Shown here: in pieces, positions 18,727 to 27,407 of the stretch
How positions within the stretch are numbered: the stretch's first letter is position 1
How the letters are laid out: each line of letters begins with the position of its first letter
From: Smaragdicoccus niigatensis DSM 44881 = NBRC 103563
GTDB taxonomy: Bacteria; Actinomycetota; Actinomycetes; Mycobacteriales; Mycobacteriaceae
NCBI RefSeq assembly: GCF_000380645.1
Contig: NZ_AQXZ01000010.1
Location: forward strand, 87,111-151,110
DNA: 64,000 nucleotides
Direction of reading: 5' to 3'
Notes under the pieces: model-generated
The model's database searches: none
Seen by the model: only the letters and a program-made list of their open reading frames with translations
Told to the model about the DNA's origin: nothing
Program-made: the position numbers and the translations under genes

Positions 18727-19115
18727 TGGCCGATCGTCGCAATCTTGGCCCGACCGAGACTGAGCTGTTCGTCATCTCGGTCGCGGCCGAGCTGGCAGGT
18801 ATGCACGCGCAGACGCTACGGCAGTACGACCGCCTCGGCCTCGTCACGCCGCAGCGCACCAGCGGCGGTGGGCGTCGTTACACCTCGCACGACGTCGACC
18901 TCCTGCGCGAAGTGCAACGTCTCTCGCACGACGAGGGCGTCAACCTCGCCGGCATCAAGCGGATCATCGAGCTGACGAATCAGGTCGAGGCTCTGCAGGA
19001 ACGGGTCAAGGAATTGATCGACGAGCTCGCGCAGGTGCATCGCAGCTACCGGCGCGATCTCGTTCACCTTCCCCGCAACAATGCGCTCGTGGTCTGGCAG
19101 CCGCCAACGCGCTGA
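18726..19115 (+). CDS. hspR: Heat-shock repressor HspR (MerR family)
   Basis: 129 residues from the ATG at 18726, which overlaps the dnaJ stop (TAATG). The MerR-type DNA-binding domain covers residues 12-80: FVISVAAELAGMHAQTLRQY, then DRLGLVTPQRTSGGGRRYT. A coiled-coil helix (LTNQVEALQERVKELIDELA) and a short basic tail follow. HspR binds HAIR sequences with DnaK as co-repressor; matching sites lie upstream of dnaK (15026, 15114) and clpB (36533). The gene ends four bases from the stop of the convergent DUF4012 gene. Confidence 0.97.
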   Translation: MADRRNLGPTETELFVISVAAELAGMHAQTLRQYDRLGLVTPQRTSGGGRRYTSHDVDLLREVQRLSHDEGVNLAGIKRIIELTNQVEALQERVKELIDELAQVHRSYRRDLVHLPRNNALVVWQPPTR

Positions 19116-19119
19116 TTTC

Positions 19120-20904
19120 TCACTTGCACGTGGGCACGGCGACCTTGATGTCCGCGGCTCGGGTGAGCGGCTGGGCTGGGACCCGTGCAGCGCCGGGCGC
19201 CGTCGGCTCGATCAACCGATACTGCAGCGTCTTCGTCTGACCCGGCTCGGTGATGACCACGGCCGCGAACAGCGGATGCCCCAGTTCACTGCCCGTGAAT
19301 TCGAACGCGGTCTTGGCGTCGATGGTGAACGACTTCAGCTGCGCACCCTTGGTGCCGTAGACCATGACAATCGACCGGTTCGTGCCGGGCGGTCCGGCGT
19401 ACTTCGTGTCCGGGGTACGTCGCCCATAGATGTACGACGGGTATTTGGTGCTCTTGGGTGCGTTGTTCGTGAGCGTCACGGTGACCGTCGACTCTCGCGT
19501 CGGACCAGTGCAACTACCGGCCGAGTACGAGATCTTGCGGTCCATGTAGTAATCGAGCTTGCCTCCGGCGCCGTTGTTGAGGACGACGTTGGCATAGGGC
19601 GCAGAGTCGTTCGGAACGGCATGCCCAAGCACGGTGTCACCGAGCAGCGCTTGAACCTTGGGGTTCGCGCTCCACATCATGAGCCGTGAGTCATCGAGCG
19701 CTTTGAGGACGGCCTTGGCTGCGGCGGACTTGGACGTCGTGGGTGCGGTGACGGCATTGATCACTCCGCGGGAAATCGACTGCAGGTACTCCTTGCGCGC
19801 CTCCTGCTGTGATTGCGCGGGGTAGCGGAAGTAGGCCTCGTTGAGCGTGATGGCAGCGACGTTGTCGGACCGGATTTCCTCGCCGCTGGCCAGCCGAATG
19901 GGTCCCGTGGCTTCCAGCAGGTAGGACAGTGCGATCGGGTCGGTCGCGATGACTCCATCCACCTTGCCGCCGCCGCTCTGCATCCAGATCGACCGCCAGA
20001 TCTGCGCCGCATACGGGAAGTTCGCGCTGAAATTCGCGTTCTGCCAGTTCGTGGTTGCGTCCCAGCGTCCGTAGTTGAAGTTGAATTCCTTACCGAGATT
20101 GATCGACTTGAAGTTGTCGATACCGAGTCCGAGGTTGCTCGCCGACTTGTCGATCGTGATCGCGCCGTCGTGGACGGTGAGCATCGCCGTGCCGCCCATG
20201 AGGCCACCGGTGCCGCGGGACTCGGAGTTCGTCTGGAAGACCATCAGATAGCGAACTTCGCGGCCTTCGCCGAGTAGTGCTGGCAGGACGGGTCCCAGCT
20301 GATGCGCCAGATCGAGAGCCTCACGGAGTTGGTGGCTCTGCGACTTGGCTTTGTTCAGCTTCCGATCCAACGGTGGCAGGAAGCCGGTCGTTTCAATCGT
20401 CGCCGCTCGCGCATCAATTCTTTCCGCCGCGACGCGGGCCGCATCCAGCGCGGGAAGCCCTTTCTTCAGCGCCGCTATGTCGATGCCCGGCCCGGCCGCA
20501 TCCTGCCGCAGGGCGTGTACGAGATCGCTTGCGGCGATGGGTTGAACGACGTCGGACAGTGTCTGTTCAAGCACGTCGACAGCGCCTTGGGCGGCGACGA
20601 TCGGGCGTCCTATTCCGGGCACCTTGGCGATCCAGGACAGGGGTGCGGCGGTGACGGTCGACCTGGCATCGACCGCTTTGGCGATGGCGGTGGAAACCGA
20701 GTTGCGGGCGGCCGTCGCATCACCCGACAGGACCGTGGACTTCGCCTCGTTCGTGGCGTCGAGGGACTGCTTTGTCGAGATGGCGAGCGACCCGAGCGAC
20801 CACACGCACCACAGCACGAAGAGCGCGGCGCTCAGCGCCACGATCCGGAGGGGCTTGCGACGCAAACCCTCAATACCGCGATGCAGCCAATGTGGCGCAG
20901 TCAT
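19120..20904 (-). CDS. DUF4012 membrane-anchored protein
   Basis: 594 residues. One N-terminal membrane helix (IVALSAALFVLWCVWSLGSL, residues 22-41) is followed by a large extracellular domain with the DUF4012 features NSESRGTGGLMGGTAMLTVH, ATDPIALSYLLEATGPI and the Tyr/Thr/Pro-rich C-terminal half. DUF4012 genes often sit in polysaccharide loci of Gram-positive bacteria; the function is not known. The start lies inside the 3' end of the MMPL gene (35-base overlap), so it is the third gene of a minus-strand operon with the antigen-85-like esterase and the MMPL transporter. Confidence 0.85.
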   Translation of the reverse strand: MTAPHWLHRGIEGLRRKPLRIVALSAALFVLWCVWSLGSLAISTKQSLDATNEAKSTVLSGDATAARNSVSTAIAKAVDARSTVTAAPLSWIAKVPGIGRPIVAAQGAVDVLEQTLSDVVQPIAASDLVHALRQDAAGPGIDIAALKKGLPALDAARVAAERIDARAATIETTGFLPPLDRKLNKAKSQSHQLREALDLAHQLGPVLPALLGEGREVRYLMVFQTNSESRGTGGLMGGTAMLTVHDGAITIDKSASNLGLGIDNFKSINLGKEFNFNYGRWDATTNWQNANFSANFPYAAQIWRSIWMQSGGGKVDGVIATDPIALSYLLEATGPIRLASGEEIRSDNVAAITLNEAYFRYPAQSQQEARKEYLQSISRGVINAVTAPTTSKSAAAKAVLKALDDSRLMMWSANPKVQALLGDTVLGHAVPNDSAPYANVVLNNGAGGKLDYYMDRKISYSAGSCTGPTRESTVTVTLTNNAPKSTKYPSYIYGRRTPDTKYAGPPGTNRSIVMVYGTKGAQLKSFTIDAKTAFEFTGSELGHPLFAAVVITEPGQTKTLQYRLIEPTAPGAARVPAQPLTRAADIKVAVPTCK

Positions 20905-23074
20905 CGCTCGATCCTTTCCGCTGGGGTTTTCGTCGATCGTGTGGCCACCAATTCCAGGTGCCGAGGAAATGCATGATTGCCGGCACCAGGAGGCTGCGAA
21001 CGATCAAGGCGTCGGTCGCCGCCATGATGGCCAGCCCCAGTCCGAACATCTGCATGAGTGCAATACGGGAGGTGACCATCGCCGCGAACACGATGGCCAT
21101 GAGAAGGGCGGCCACCGTCACGATGCGTCCGCTCCGCCCGATTCCGAGCGCGACGGCGGATTGATTCGCCGCGGTGTCCCGTTCGGACTCGAGCCATTCC
21201 TCGCGGATTCGGGACAGCACGAAGATCTCGTAGTCCATCGACATCCCGAACGCCAGGCAGAACATCAGGATGAGCATCGCGGGAACGATGTATCCCGACG
21301 GGGTGACGCCGATTAGTCGCGAGAAGTGGCCGTCTTGAAAAATCCAGACGATGGCACCGAACGCGGCCGTCAGGGACAGCGTGTTGAGAACGATCGCCTT
21401 GAGCGGAAGCAGCACGCTACGCGTGAGCAGGAACAACAGGACAAAGGTCGAGATCACCAGGATCAACGCCGCAGTCGGAAGTCCGTCGCGCATCGAGTCG
21501 ACAAGATCGACGTTCGCCGCGGCGGCGCCGGCGAACAGAGCCGGTACCGGACTCGGGACCGCGCGCAACAAGCGGATCTGGTTTGCCCCGGCCTGGGAAT
21601 ACGGGTCCTCGTTCGACTGGATGAGGATCAGGTCCCGCGACATCTTGATCGGTGCCGACACGTGAATTGGTGCGCCGGAGGCGAAAATGCCGACCGACGA
21701 GAGCACGGTTCCCACTCCGGGCACCGCGGACAGGGCCTGGGCATAGTCCACCACGGCTTGGTCGGGACCACCGAAGTCGGGCAGGATCGCGACCGAGGTC
21801 GCGGCGGGATCGCGCGGGAATTCGTCGCGGATCGCGTCGCCCACGACGCGACTCGATGCGCTGCCGGCGATGACCCGGTCGTCCGGAACACCGAACCGGA
21901 TGTGCGCGAACGGCGTGACCAGGACCGCGAGTGCGGCGACGACGACGATCGTGACCGTTCCCGGCCGACGAGCGACCCGCAGTGCGGTGCGATACCAGAC
22001 GTTGTCGGTCGGGGAGTCCTTGATCGGCGGGCGGCCGAACCATCGGCGCACGTCCGCGGCGTTGACTCGAAATCCAAGGAGTCGCAGCGCCGCGGGGACG
22101 AAAAGCACCGATGCGAGCGCGCTTGACGCGACCACGCATAACCCGGCGTAGGCGAAGGTCCGCAGGAAGTACTGGGGAAAGACCACCAGTGCCCCGAGTC
22201 CGCACCCGACGGTCACCGCGGAGAACAGCACGGTTCGGCCCGCCGAACGGACCGTGCGGCGCATGGCCTCGGAGGGGTCGTGACCGCGGCTGAGTTCCTC
22301 GCGGAACCGGGTCACGGTGAGCAGGCTGTAGTCGATCGCGAGGGCAAGGCTCAGTGCGGTCACCATGTTCATCGCGAAGACCGACACGTCGGCGACGTTC
22401 GTCAGCGCCCGGAGACTTGCCAGGCTGATCGTCGCCGAGAAAACCCCGATCAGCAGCGGCAGCAGGGCGGCGACGAGACTGCCGAAGATCCAGATCAGAA
22501 CCAGCGCGGTGATCGGGATCGCGATTGCTTCGGCGAGTATCAGGTCCTTCCGGGCCTGCTGGTCGATCTGTTGACCGATGAGGGCATAGCCGCCGCAGGT
22601 GATCGTCACACCGTCCCTAGTCCCGGTCAACCTGCTCTGGAGGTCGTTCGCCAGACGCGGGGCGTCGTTGTCGGTACCGAGGACCTGCACCGCGAGGAGC
22701 GCGCTGCGGGAGTCCGAACTGCGGAGTTGCGCGGCGATCGGACCCGGTGACGACCAGGCGGAAACGAACCCGGTCAGCCCCGGCGTCTGCTCGATCTGCG
22801 CCGACACCTCGGCGGCCACAGCCCTGACGCGCTGACTGTCGATCGATTGATCCGACGTCAGGAGTACATAGAAGTTCGGCAGCCCGAACTGGTATTTGCC
22901 GCCCAGCATCGCTGCGGCGACCGACGACTCGGCGTCATCGGTGAGGTATCCGCCGCCTTTGAGGTACTGCGGAGCACTGGCTCCGTAGGTCCCCGCGCCG
23001 GCCGCGACCAGGAGACCGGCGAAGAGGATCGCCAGCGGGAAGCGGGCGATCGCGGAGGCGAGACGGTCTAGCAA
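20870..23074 (-). CDS. MMPL/RND-family envelope transporter
   Basis: 734 residues with twelve predicted membrane helices in two halves and two large extracytoplasmic loops. Each half has the MmpL signature after its fourth helix: DYSLLTVTRFREEL (about 240) and DYEIFVLSRIREEW (about 640), where the Asp-Tyr pairs carry protons. It is shorter than long mycobacterial MmpL3 proteins and lacks their C-terminal cytoplasmic domain. Such proteins move lipids or glycolipids across the envelope. Its gene lies 12 bases after the esterase and overlaps the DUF4012 gene, suggesting one export and processing unit. Confidence 0.92.
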   Translation of the reverse strand: MLDRLASAIARFPLAILFAGLLVAAGAGTYGASAPQYLKGGGYLTDDAESSVAAAMLGGKYQFGLPNFYVLLTSDQSIDSQRVRAVAAEVSAQIEQTPGLTGFVSAWSSPGPIAAQLRSSDSRSALLAVQVLGTDNDAPRLANDLQSRLTGTRDGVTITCGGYALIGQQIDQQARKDLILAEAIAIPITALVLIWIFGSLVAALLPLLIGVFSATISLASLRALTNVADVSVFAMNMVTALSLALAIDYSLLTVTRFREELSRGHDPSEAMRRTVRSAGRTVLFSAVTVGCGLGALVVFPQYFLRTFAYAGLCVVASSALASVLFVPAALRLLGFRVNAADVRRWFGRPPIKDSPTDNVWYRTALRVARRPGTVTIVVVAALAVLVTPFAHIRFGVPDDRVIAGSASSRVVGDAIRDEFPRDPAATSVAILPDFGGPDQAVVDYAQALSAVPGVGTVLSSVGIFASGAPIHVSAPIKMSRDLILIQSNEDPYSQAGANQIRLLRAVPSPVPALFAGAAAANVDLVDSMRDGLPTAALILVISTFVLLFLLTRSVLLPLKAIVLNTLSLTAAFGAIVWIFQDGHFSRLIGVTPSGYIVPAMLILMFCLAFGMSMDYEIFVLSRIREEWLESERDTAANQSAVALGIGRSGRIVTVAALLMAIVFAAMVTSRIALMQMFGLGLAIMAATDALIVRSLLVPAIMHFLGTWNWWPHDRRKPQRKGSSDDCATLAASRY

Positions 23075-23086
23075 CTCGATCTCCGG

Positions 23087-24052
23087 TCAGACACCGAGTC
23101 CGCGTTCGAGCAGCGGCCAGGAAGCTTTGAAATCCTCTTGCCAGTAACCCCACGAGTGGTTGCCGACCGGCTTGAAGTTGAAGGTCGCCGGAATGCCCAG
23201 CGAATTCAAGCGGCTGGAGAAGCGCAACGTGCACACGTCGGTGGCGGCTTCGATTCCACCACCCACCACGACCTGATTCGCCAGTGCTTGCATCGAACCA
23301 TTGATTCCGGGTGCGTCGAGGCGATCCATGCCACCGGGTATGCCGGTGCCACTGCTGACGTAGATCGTGGCTCCGCGTAGTCCTTCGGCGTGAACGTACG
23401 CGTCGTTCGCCGCCCAGTCGGGGTCGCCGGATGGCCCCCACATCTGGGTCGCGTTCATGCCGGCCACGTGTTCCATGGTCATCCGCACGGACATCTCGCC
23501 CGCGGTATCGCTGGTCTGCGCGCATGCGCTGTAGGCGGCGACGGCTTTGTATTTACCGGGATTCTTCGCCGCGATTCGAAGTGCCGCGGTGCCGGTGCGG
23601 GACATACCCGCAATGCCGTTGACCCCGTTCGTTTTCAGGGTCGAATCGATGATCGGCGGCAGTTCCTGGGTGACGAACGTTTCCCATTGGTAGACGTATC
23701 CCTCGGGTCCCGGAGACTTCCAGTCGGCCCAGTAGTTGTCGGCCGACGTCGACGGGCTCACGACGTTGACGTTCTTGTTCGCGAGGAAGGCGTTGAGGTC
23801 AGTTACCTGGGCGCGGTATTCACCATCGAGCAAATAGAGGGTCGGCCGCGGTTTGCTGGTGTCTGCGGCGCGATTCACGTGCACGGTGAAGTCGCGATTC
23901 ATCGCGGCCGAGTGCACCGTCAGCGTGAGAAGTCGCCCGGATTCCGTGGAACTGACCAGGTGTGCGGTGTCGGCGTGGGCGGGAACGCCGGCTCCGAGGA
24001 GATTGAATGCGACAATCGCTGAAAGCGCCGTCGCTCGTCTCATGAACCTCAC
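23087..24052 (-). CDS. Secreted antigen-85-like esterase / mycolyltransferase
   Basis: About 321 residues from the GTG at 24052, chosen because GAGGAGGG lies eight bases upstream; an ATG three codons later has no well-spaced site. A signal peptide (MRRATALSAIVAF ... AHA) precedes the alpha/beta-hydrolase domain. The nucleophile elbow is GMSRTGTAAL and the catalytic His is probably in GNHSWGYWQ near the end. MWGPSGDPDWAANDAY resembles the conserved block of antigen 85 and corynebacterial mycolyltransferases, which transfer mycolates between trehalose and cell-wall arabinan. A general PF00756 esterase is possible. It is the first gene of the esterase-MMPL-DUF4012 group. Confidence 0.83.
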   Translation of the reverse strand: MRFMRRATALSAIVAFNLLGAGVPAHADTAHLVSSTESGRLLTLTVHSAAMNRDFTVHVNRAADTSKPRPTLYLLDGEYRAQVTDLNAFLANKNVNVVSPSTSADNYWADWKSPGPEGYVYQWETFVTQELPPIIDSTLKTNGVNGIAGMSRTGTAALRIAAKNPGKYKAVAAYSACAQTSDTAGEMSVRMTMEHVAGMNATQMWGPSGDPDWAANDAYVHAEGLRGATIYVSSGTGIPGGMDRLDAPGINGSMQALANQVVVGGGIEAATDVCTLRFSSRLNSLGIPATFNFKPVGNHSWGYWQEDFKASWPLLERGLGV

Positions 24053-24352
24053 AAAACACTCCCTCCTCACGCAAGCTAACAACGCGCGACCGCACGTTGT
24101 CAGCGGTCGTTATGGGGTCGGAACCGTCCCGATGTGCGATCGCCGTGTATTCCATTCAGCGGACAGATTTGTATGTCCTTTAGGGGACACGTGATTCCAG
24201 TCGAGAATCACCCGAGAAAGTGCGGCGCGCTTCTTTGATATCCGTTTAGCCCGAGTGCAGACTCGGCATGACAAATTGCCCTAACCGGTCGAGCTGGCAA
24301 TGGCGCAGGGTCCGGGTGGTCGGGGAGACGGAAGGTTCGCAGAGGCAGGCGA
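24053..24352. other. Divergent intergenic region with a palindrome
   Basis: This 300-base stretch between the divergent esterase and GT2 genes has no credible ORF. It contains a perfect palindrome GTGATTC-N7-GAATCAC (24191-24211) and a smaller TGTCC-ttta-GGGGACA element at about 24174-24190. Either could be an operator for the divergent genes. No clear -35/-10 pair was recognised. Confidence 0.45.
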
Positions 24353-25330
24353 ATGACCGACAACCAGGACACCGGTATTGCCGTCGCGTTGGTGACGCAT
24401 AACGGCGAGCGATTCCTACCGGAGCAACTCGCATCGATCGATCGGCAGACCGTGCGTCCCGACGTGGTGTTCTGGGTCGACGATGAATCGACCGACGCCA
24501 CCTGTGATCTCGTCCGCAAAGCATTCGCAAACAGCGGTATTCGCTTGGTGGAACTCGATGCCCCAACGCGTTCCGGCGGCTTGTTCACCCGCATCGCGCG
24601 CAACTTCCAGACCGCGATCTCGGCGGCCGCCGACTATCCGTTCATCGCGTTGAGCGATCAGGACGACGTATGGGTGCCGACCCGGTTGGAACGCCAGCGT
24701 GACCGACTGACCCGCGGCGCGCTCATGACCATCGCGGACGGCCACGTCATCGACGAGGACAGTGCGCGCACCGGCACGACCATGCGACACCGATTCCCGG
24801 TTCCGCTCGAGTGGACGGGGTGGGCCAGCACAGAACGCCTCGAAGCCGTCCTCCGGCAGCCCATGGCCACCGGTGCCGCGTCGATGATCTCCAATTCGCT
24901 TCTGGAACTTGCGCTTCCGATCCCATCGGGCTGGCTGCACGATCGCTGGCTGTCCCTGGTTGCCGCGGCGCGCGCGCATCTCGATGTCGATCAACGCCAA
25001 CTCATCGAATATCGCGTTTACGACGAGCAGGCGGTCGGTGTCGACGGGGAGACCCATCTCGTGGGATGGCGCCGAATTCGGGTCGCGGCGTCGCGCCCGT
25101 TCGCATCAGCGCGCAAGTTGCTCGACCTTCGACTGCGTTTGCGAAAGGTCGCGGTCGACGCACACCTGACGCAACTGCGAACGCGGGAGATCCTCCGGAT
25201 CTACCTCACGTCGTTTGGGTTTGAGGCGACGTGCCCGAACTCGTCGTGTTCATCATCGGTCCCCACTGCGGTTGCATACCAACGTGTCCCAGTTGGTTCG
25301 GCGGCTGCATGCGGGTGCGAATCTGATTGA
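24353..25330 (+). CDS. Family 2 glycosyltransferase
   Basis: 325 residues. The GT-A fold is shown by GIAVALVTHNGERFLPEQLA at the N-terminus, the nucleotide-binding VDDESTDAT near 42, and FIALSDQDDVW near 97 with the acidic metal site. The C-terminal region has ALPIPSGWLHDRWLSLVAAA and a very basic amphipathic stretch (KLLDLRLRLRKVAVDAHLTQ). It is most like rhamnosyl-type GT2 enzymes, and its C-terminal block recurs in the second half of the GT at 46158. The gene overlaps the 3' end of the convergent wzt gene by 125 bases, so its last 40 residues may not be conserved. Confidence 0.85.
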   Translation: MTDNQDTGIAVALVTHNGERFLPEQLASIDRQTVRPDVVFWVDDESTDATCDLVRKAFANSGIRLVELDAPTRSGGLFTRIARNFQTAISAAADYPFIALSDQDDVWVPTRLERQRDRLTRGALMTIADGHVIDEDSARTGTTMRHRFPVPLEWTGWASTERLEAVLRQPMATGAASMISNSLLELALPIPSGWLHDRWLSLVAAARAHLDVDQRQLIEYRVYDEQAVGVDGETHLVGWRRIRVAASRPFASARKLLDLRLRLRKVAVDAHLTQLRTREILRIYLTSFGFEATCPNSSCSSSVPTAVAYQRVPVGSAAACGCESD

Positions 25331-26441
25331 TGTTCCGGACGAAGTCGACGATCGTCTGGGTCGACTGATCGACGATGATCGTGGACACCCCGAAGTCGCC
25401 GCCCGCGAGCGGCAACGCCGGAATGTGAAAGTCGAAGTAACCCGTTCCCGGGCTGATCGAGCCGTGTTGTTTCGCGCCCGCTGAATTACCGCGCCATACC
25501 TCGACGTCGCCGGGCGAGTACAGCACGATCGTGAACTGGGGTTCGGCGATGAACTCCTCCGCCTCGTATCCGATGCGGAGCGTTACCGAATCGCCGACAC
25601 CGAAAGCGCCGCGCGGTGCTCGACCAAGACCGTCGAGAACCTCGACCTCGGTCACCGTGACTTCGCCCGAACCCCAACGGGCCCGCCCGCTGTCATCGGT
25701 CCACGCCTGGGGGCGCAGTGCTTCCTCGTACGCCGTCACCACGCGGGTCGTCTCGCCGAAGTCGCGAACCTTGCCCTTCTCGAGCCACAGCGCGGTGTCG
25801 CACATGCTGGTCAGGACCGGCAGTGAATGCGAAACGAGCACGATCGTTCGGCCCGAACCGGTCAGTTCAGCGAACTTCTCGCGCGACCGCTGCTGGAACG
25901 AGGCGTCGCCGACGGCGAGCACTTCGTCGAGAAGTAGGACGTCGGGTTCGACGTTGATCGCCACGGAGAACGCAAGCCGGATGTACATACCCGAGGAGTA
26001 GTTCTTGACCGGCTGGTCGATGAATCGCTCGACACCGGACAGGTCGACAATGTCGTCGAACTTCTTGCGGATCTCTGCCTTGGGAATGCCCAGGATCGCC
26101 GCATTGAGGTAGATGTTGTCCCGTCCCGACAGCTCCGGATGGAACCCCGATCCGATCTCGAGGAGGGCGGCGAGCCGGCCCCGGGTCGTGATCGTGCCGG
26201 ACTCCGGGAACAGGATCTTGGCCAGGCACTTCAGCAGCGTCGACTTACCGCTGCCGTTCTGCCCGAGCACAGCCAGAGCGCCGCCTTGTGGGACCCGGAA
26301 CGACACATCACGGAGCGCCCAGAAGTCGTCATGGGAGTTTCGGCGCCCACCGATGATGGCGGCTTTCAAGGTCTGGTTGTTTTCCTTGTGCAGCCGGAAA
26401 CGTTTGGAGAGGTTCTCCACCTCAATGGAAAACTCAGTCAC
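25206..26441 (-). CDS. wzt: Polysaccharide ABC exporter ATPase with C-terminal domain (Wzt)
   Basis: 411 residues, GTG start. The ATPase domain (1-240) has Walker A GQNGSGKST, signature YSSGMYIRLAFSVA and Walker B LLLDEVLAVGDASF. A second domain of about 150 residues follows (TVTEVEVLDGLGRAPRGAFG ... TGYFDFHIPALPLAGGDFGV), of the Wzt C-terminal carbohydrate-binding type. In O-antigen systems that export chains with modified ends, this domain recognises the terminal methyl or other cap. The arabinogalactan exporter ATPase of mycobacteria lacks it, so this is probably a separate system. It pairs with the permease gene upstream and overlaps the convergent GT2 gene. Confidence 0.92.
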   Translation of the reverse strand: MTEFSIEVENLSKRFRLHKENNQTLKAAIIGGRRNSHDDFWALRDVSFRVPQGGALAVLGQNGSGKSTLLKCLAKILFPESGTITTRGRLAALLEIGSGFHPELSGRDNIYLNAAILGIPKAEIRKKFDDIVDLSGVERFIDQPVKNYSSGMYIRLAFSVAINVEPDVLLLDEVLAVGDASFQQRSREKFAELTGSGRTIVLVSHSLPVLTSMCDTALWLEKGKVRDFGETTRVVTAYEEALRPQAWTDDSGRARWGSGEVTVTEVEVLDGLGRAPRGAFGVGDSVTLRIGYEAEEFIAEPQFTIVLYSPGDVEVWRGNSAGAKQHGSISPGTGYFDFHIPALPLAGGDFGVSTIIVDQSTQTIVDFVRNINQIRTRMQPPNQLGHVGMQPQWGPMMNTTSSGTSPQTQTT

Positions 26442-26565
26442 AGTGACATCTCCCTCGCTCCGCTCGGGGTGTTCGCGGGCTCTATGGGCGCCGCCTTCCC
26501 TCGTCGCGTCAACGGCTCGTTCCTCGCCGCCGCCGACTCCTCAGTCCAGACGCCACCCAGCCCGC

Positions 26566-27405
26566 TCACAGTTCCTCCGCCAGTCGCTTTTCGAAGCGTT
26601 TGAAGATCCACAGCCCCAGGGTGAACGTCCCGATTCCCCACAGCGTGCACAGCGCGATGGTCGACAGCGGCGGAATCGTGTTGTCGTACAGCAGGCTCCG
26701 GAAGGCCGTGACGAACTGCGCCATCGGGTTGGCCATGTAGATCCCATGGATCGTGAAGAAGCCCCAGAGCGGCCCGGTTGCGGCGGACCGCTGCTCGACG
26801 AGAAGCACCGGGTAGAGAACCGGTGTCATGAAGAACCACACCTGCAGCAGGATCGTCGTGAAGTGCTGGGTGTCTCGGATGTACACGTTGAGAATCGACA
26901 GCATCAGCGAGATACCCGTCGCGAACAGGTACAGCGTCGCCATCACGATGGCGACCGGCACGATGTACAGCCACGGCTTCGAGCCGGCGATGATCAGCGC
27001 CACCAACAGCACGCCCATCTCGATCATCCACGTGACCACTCCGGCCATCGAGTTCGAGACGACGAGCGAGACCCGGGAGATCGGGACCTTCTTGATGAGG
27101 TGGGCGTTGCCGACGAGCGACGTCGTGCCCGAGTTCACGGTGGCGGTGAAGTACAGCCACGGCAGCAATGCGCACAACAGCCAGAGCGCGTACACGTCCA
27201 TGCCGCTGTTCTTCCCCGGCGGCGGTTGCACTCGCATGATGAACGAGAACACGACGGTGTAGACCGCCATGATCGTGAGCGGGTTGGCCAGCGACCAGAG
27301 GTGGCCCAAGGCGGTCGCCTTGTACCGGCTCTTGAGATCGCGGGCGACGAGGCTCTGGATCAGCTCCCGGTTTTGGCGCAGTTCGGTGAACGCGGCCTTG
27401 GACAT
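26566..27405 (-). CDS. wzm: Polysaccharide ABC exporter permease (Wzm)
   Basis: 279 residues with six membrane helices and the ABC2-type layout: a cytoplasmic N-terminus (FTELRQNRELIQSLVARDLK, then SRYKATALG), the helices, and a C-terminal amphipathic end (WIFKRFEKRLAEEL). This matches Wzm/RfbA-type permeases that flip completed undecaprenyl-linked glycans. The gene lies two bases after the methyltransferase gene, and 124 bases separate it from its ATPase partner gene; those bases hold no credible ORF. Confidence 0.92.
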   Translation of the reverse strand: MSKAAFTELRQNRELIQSLVARDLKSRYKATALGHLWSLANPLTIMAVYTVVFSFIMRVQPPPGKNSGMDVYALWLLCALLPWLYFTATVNSGTTSLVGNAHLIKKVPISRVSLVVSNSMAGVVTWMIEMGVLLVALIIAGSKPWLYIVPVAIVMATLYLFATGISLMLSILNVYIRDTQHFTTILLQVWFFMTPVLYPVLLVEQRSAATGPLWGFFTIHGIYMANPMAQFVTAFRSLLYDNTIPPLSTIALCTLWGIGTFTLGLWIFKRFEKRLAEEL

Positions 27406-27407
27406 GG

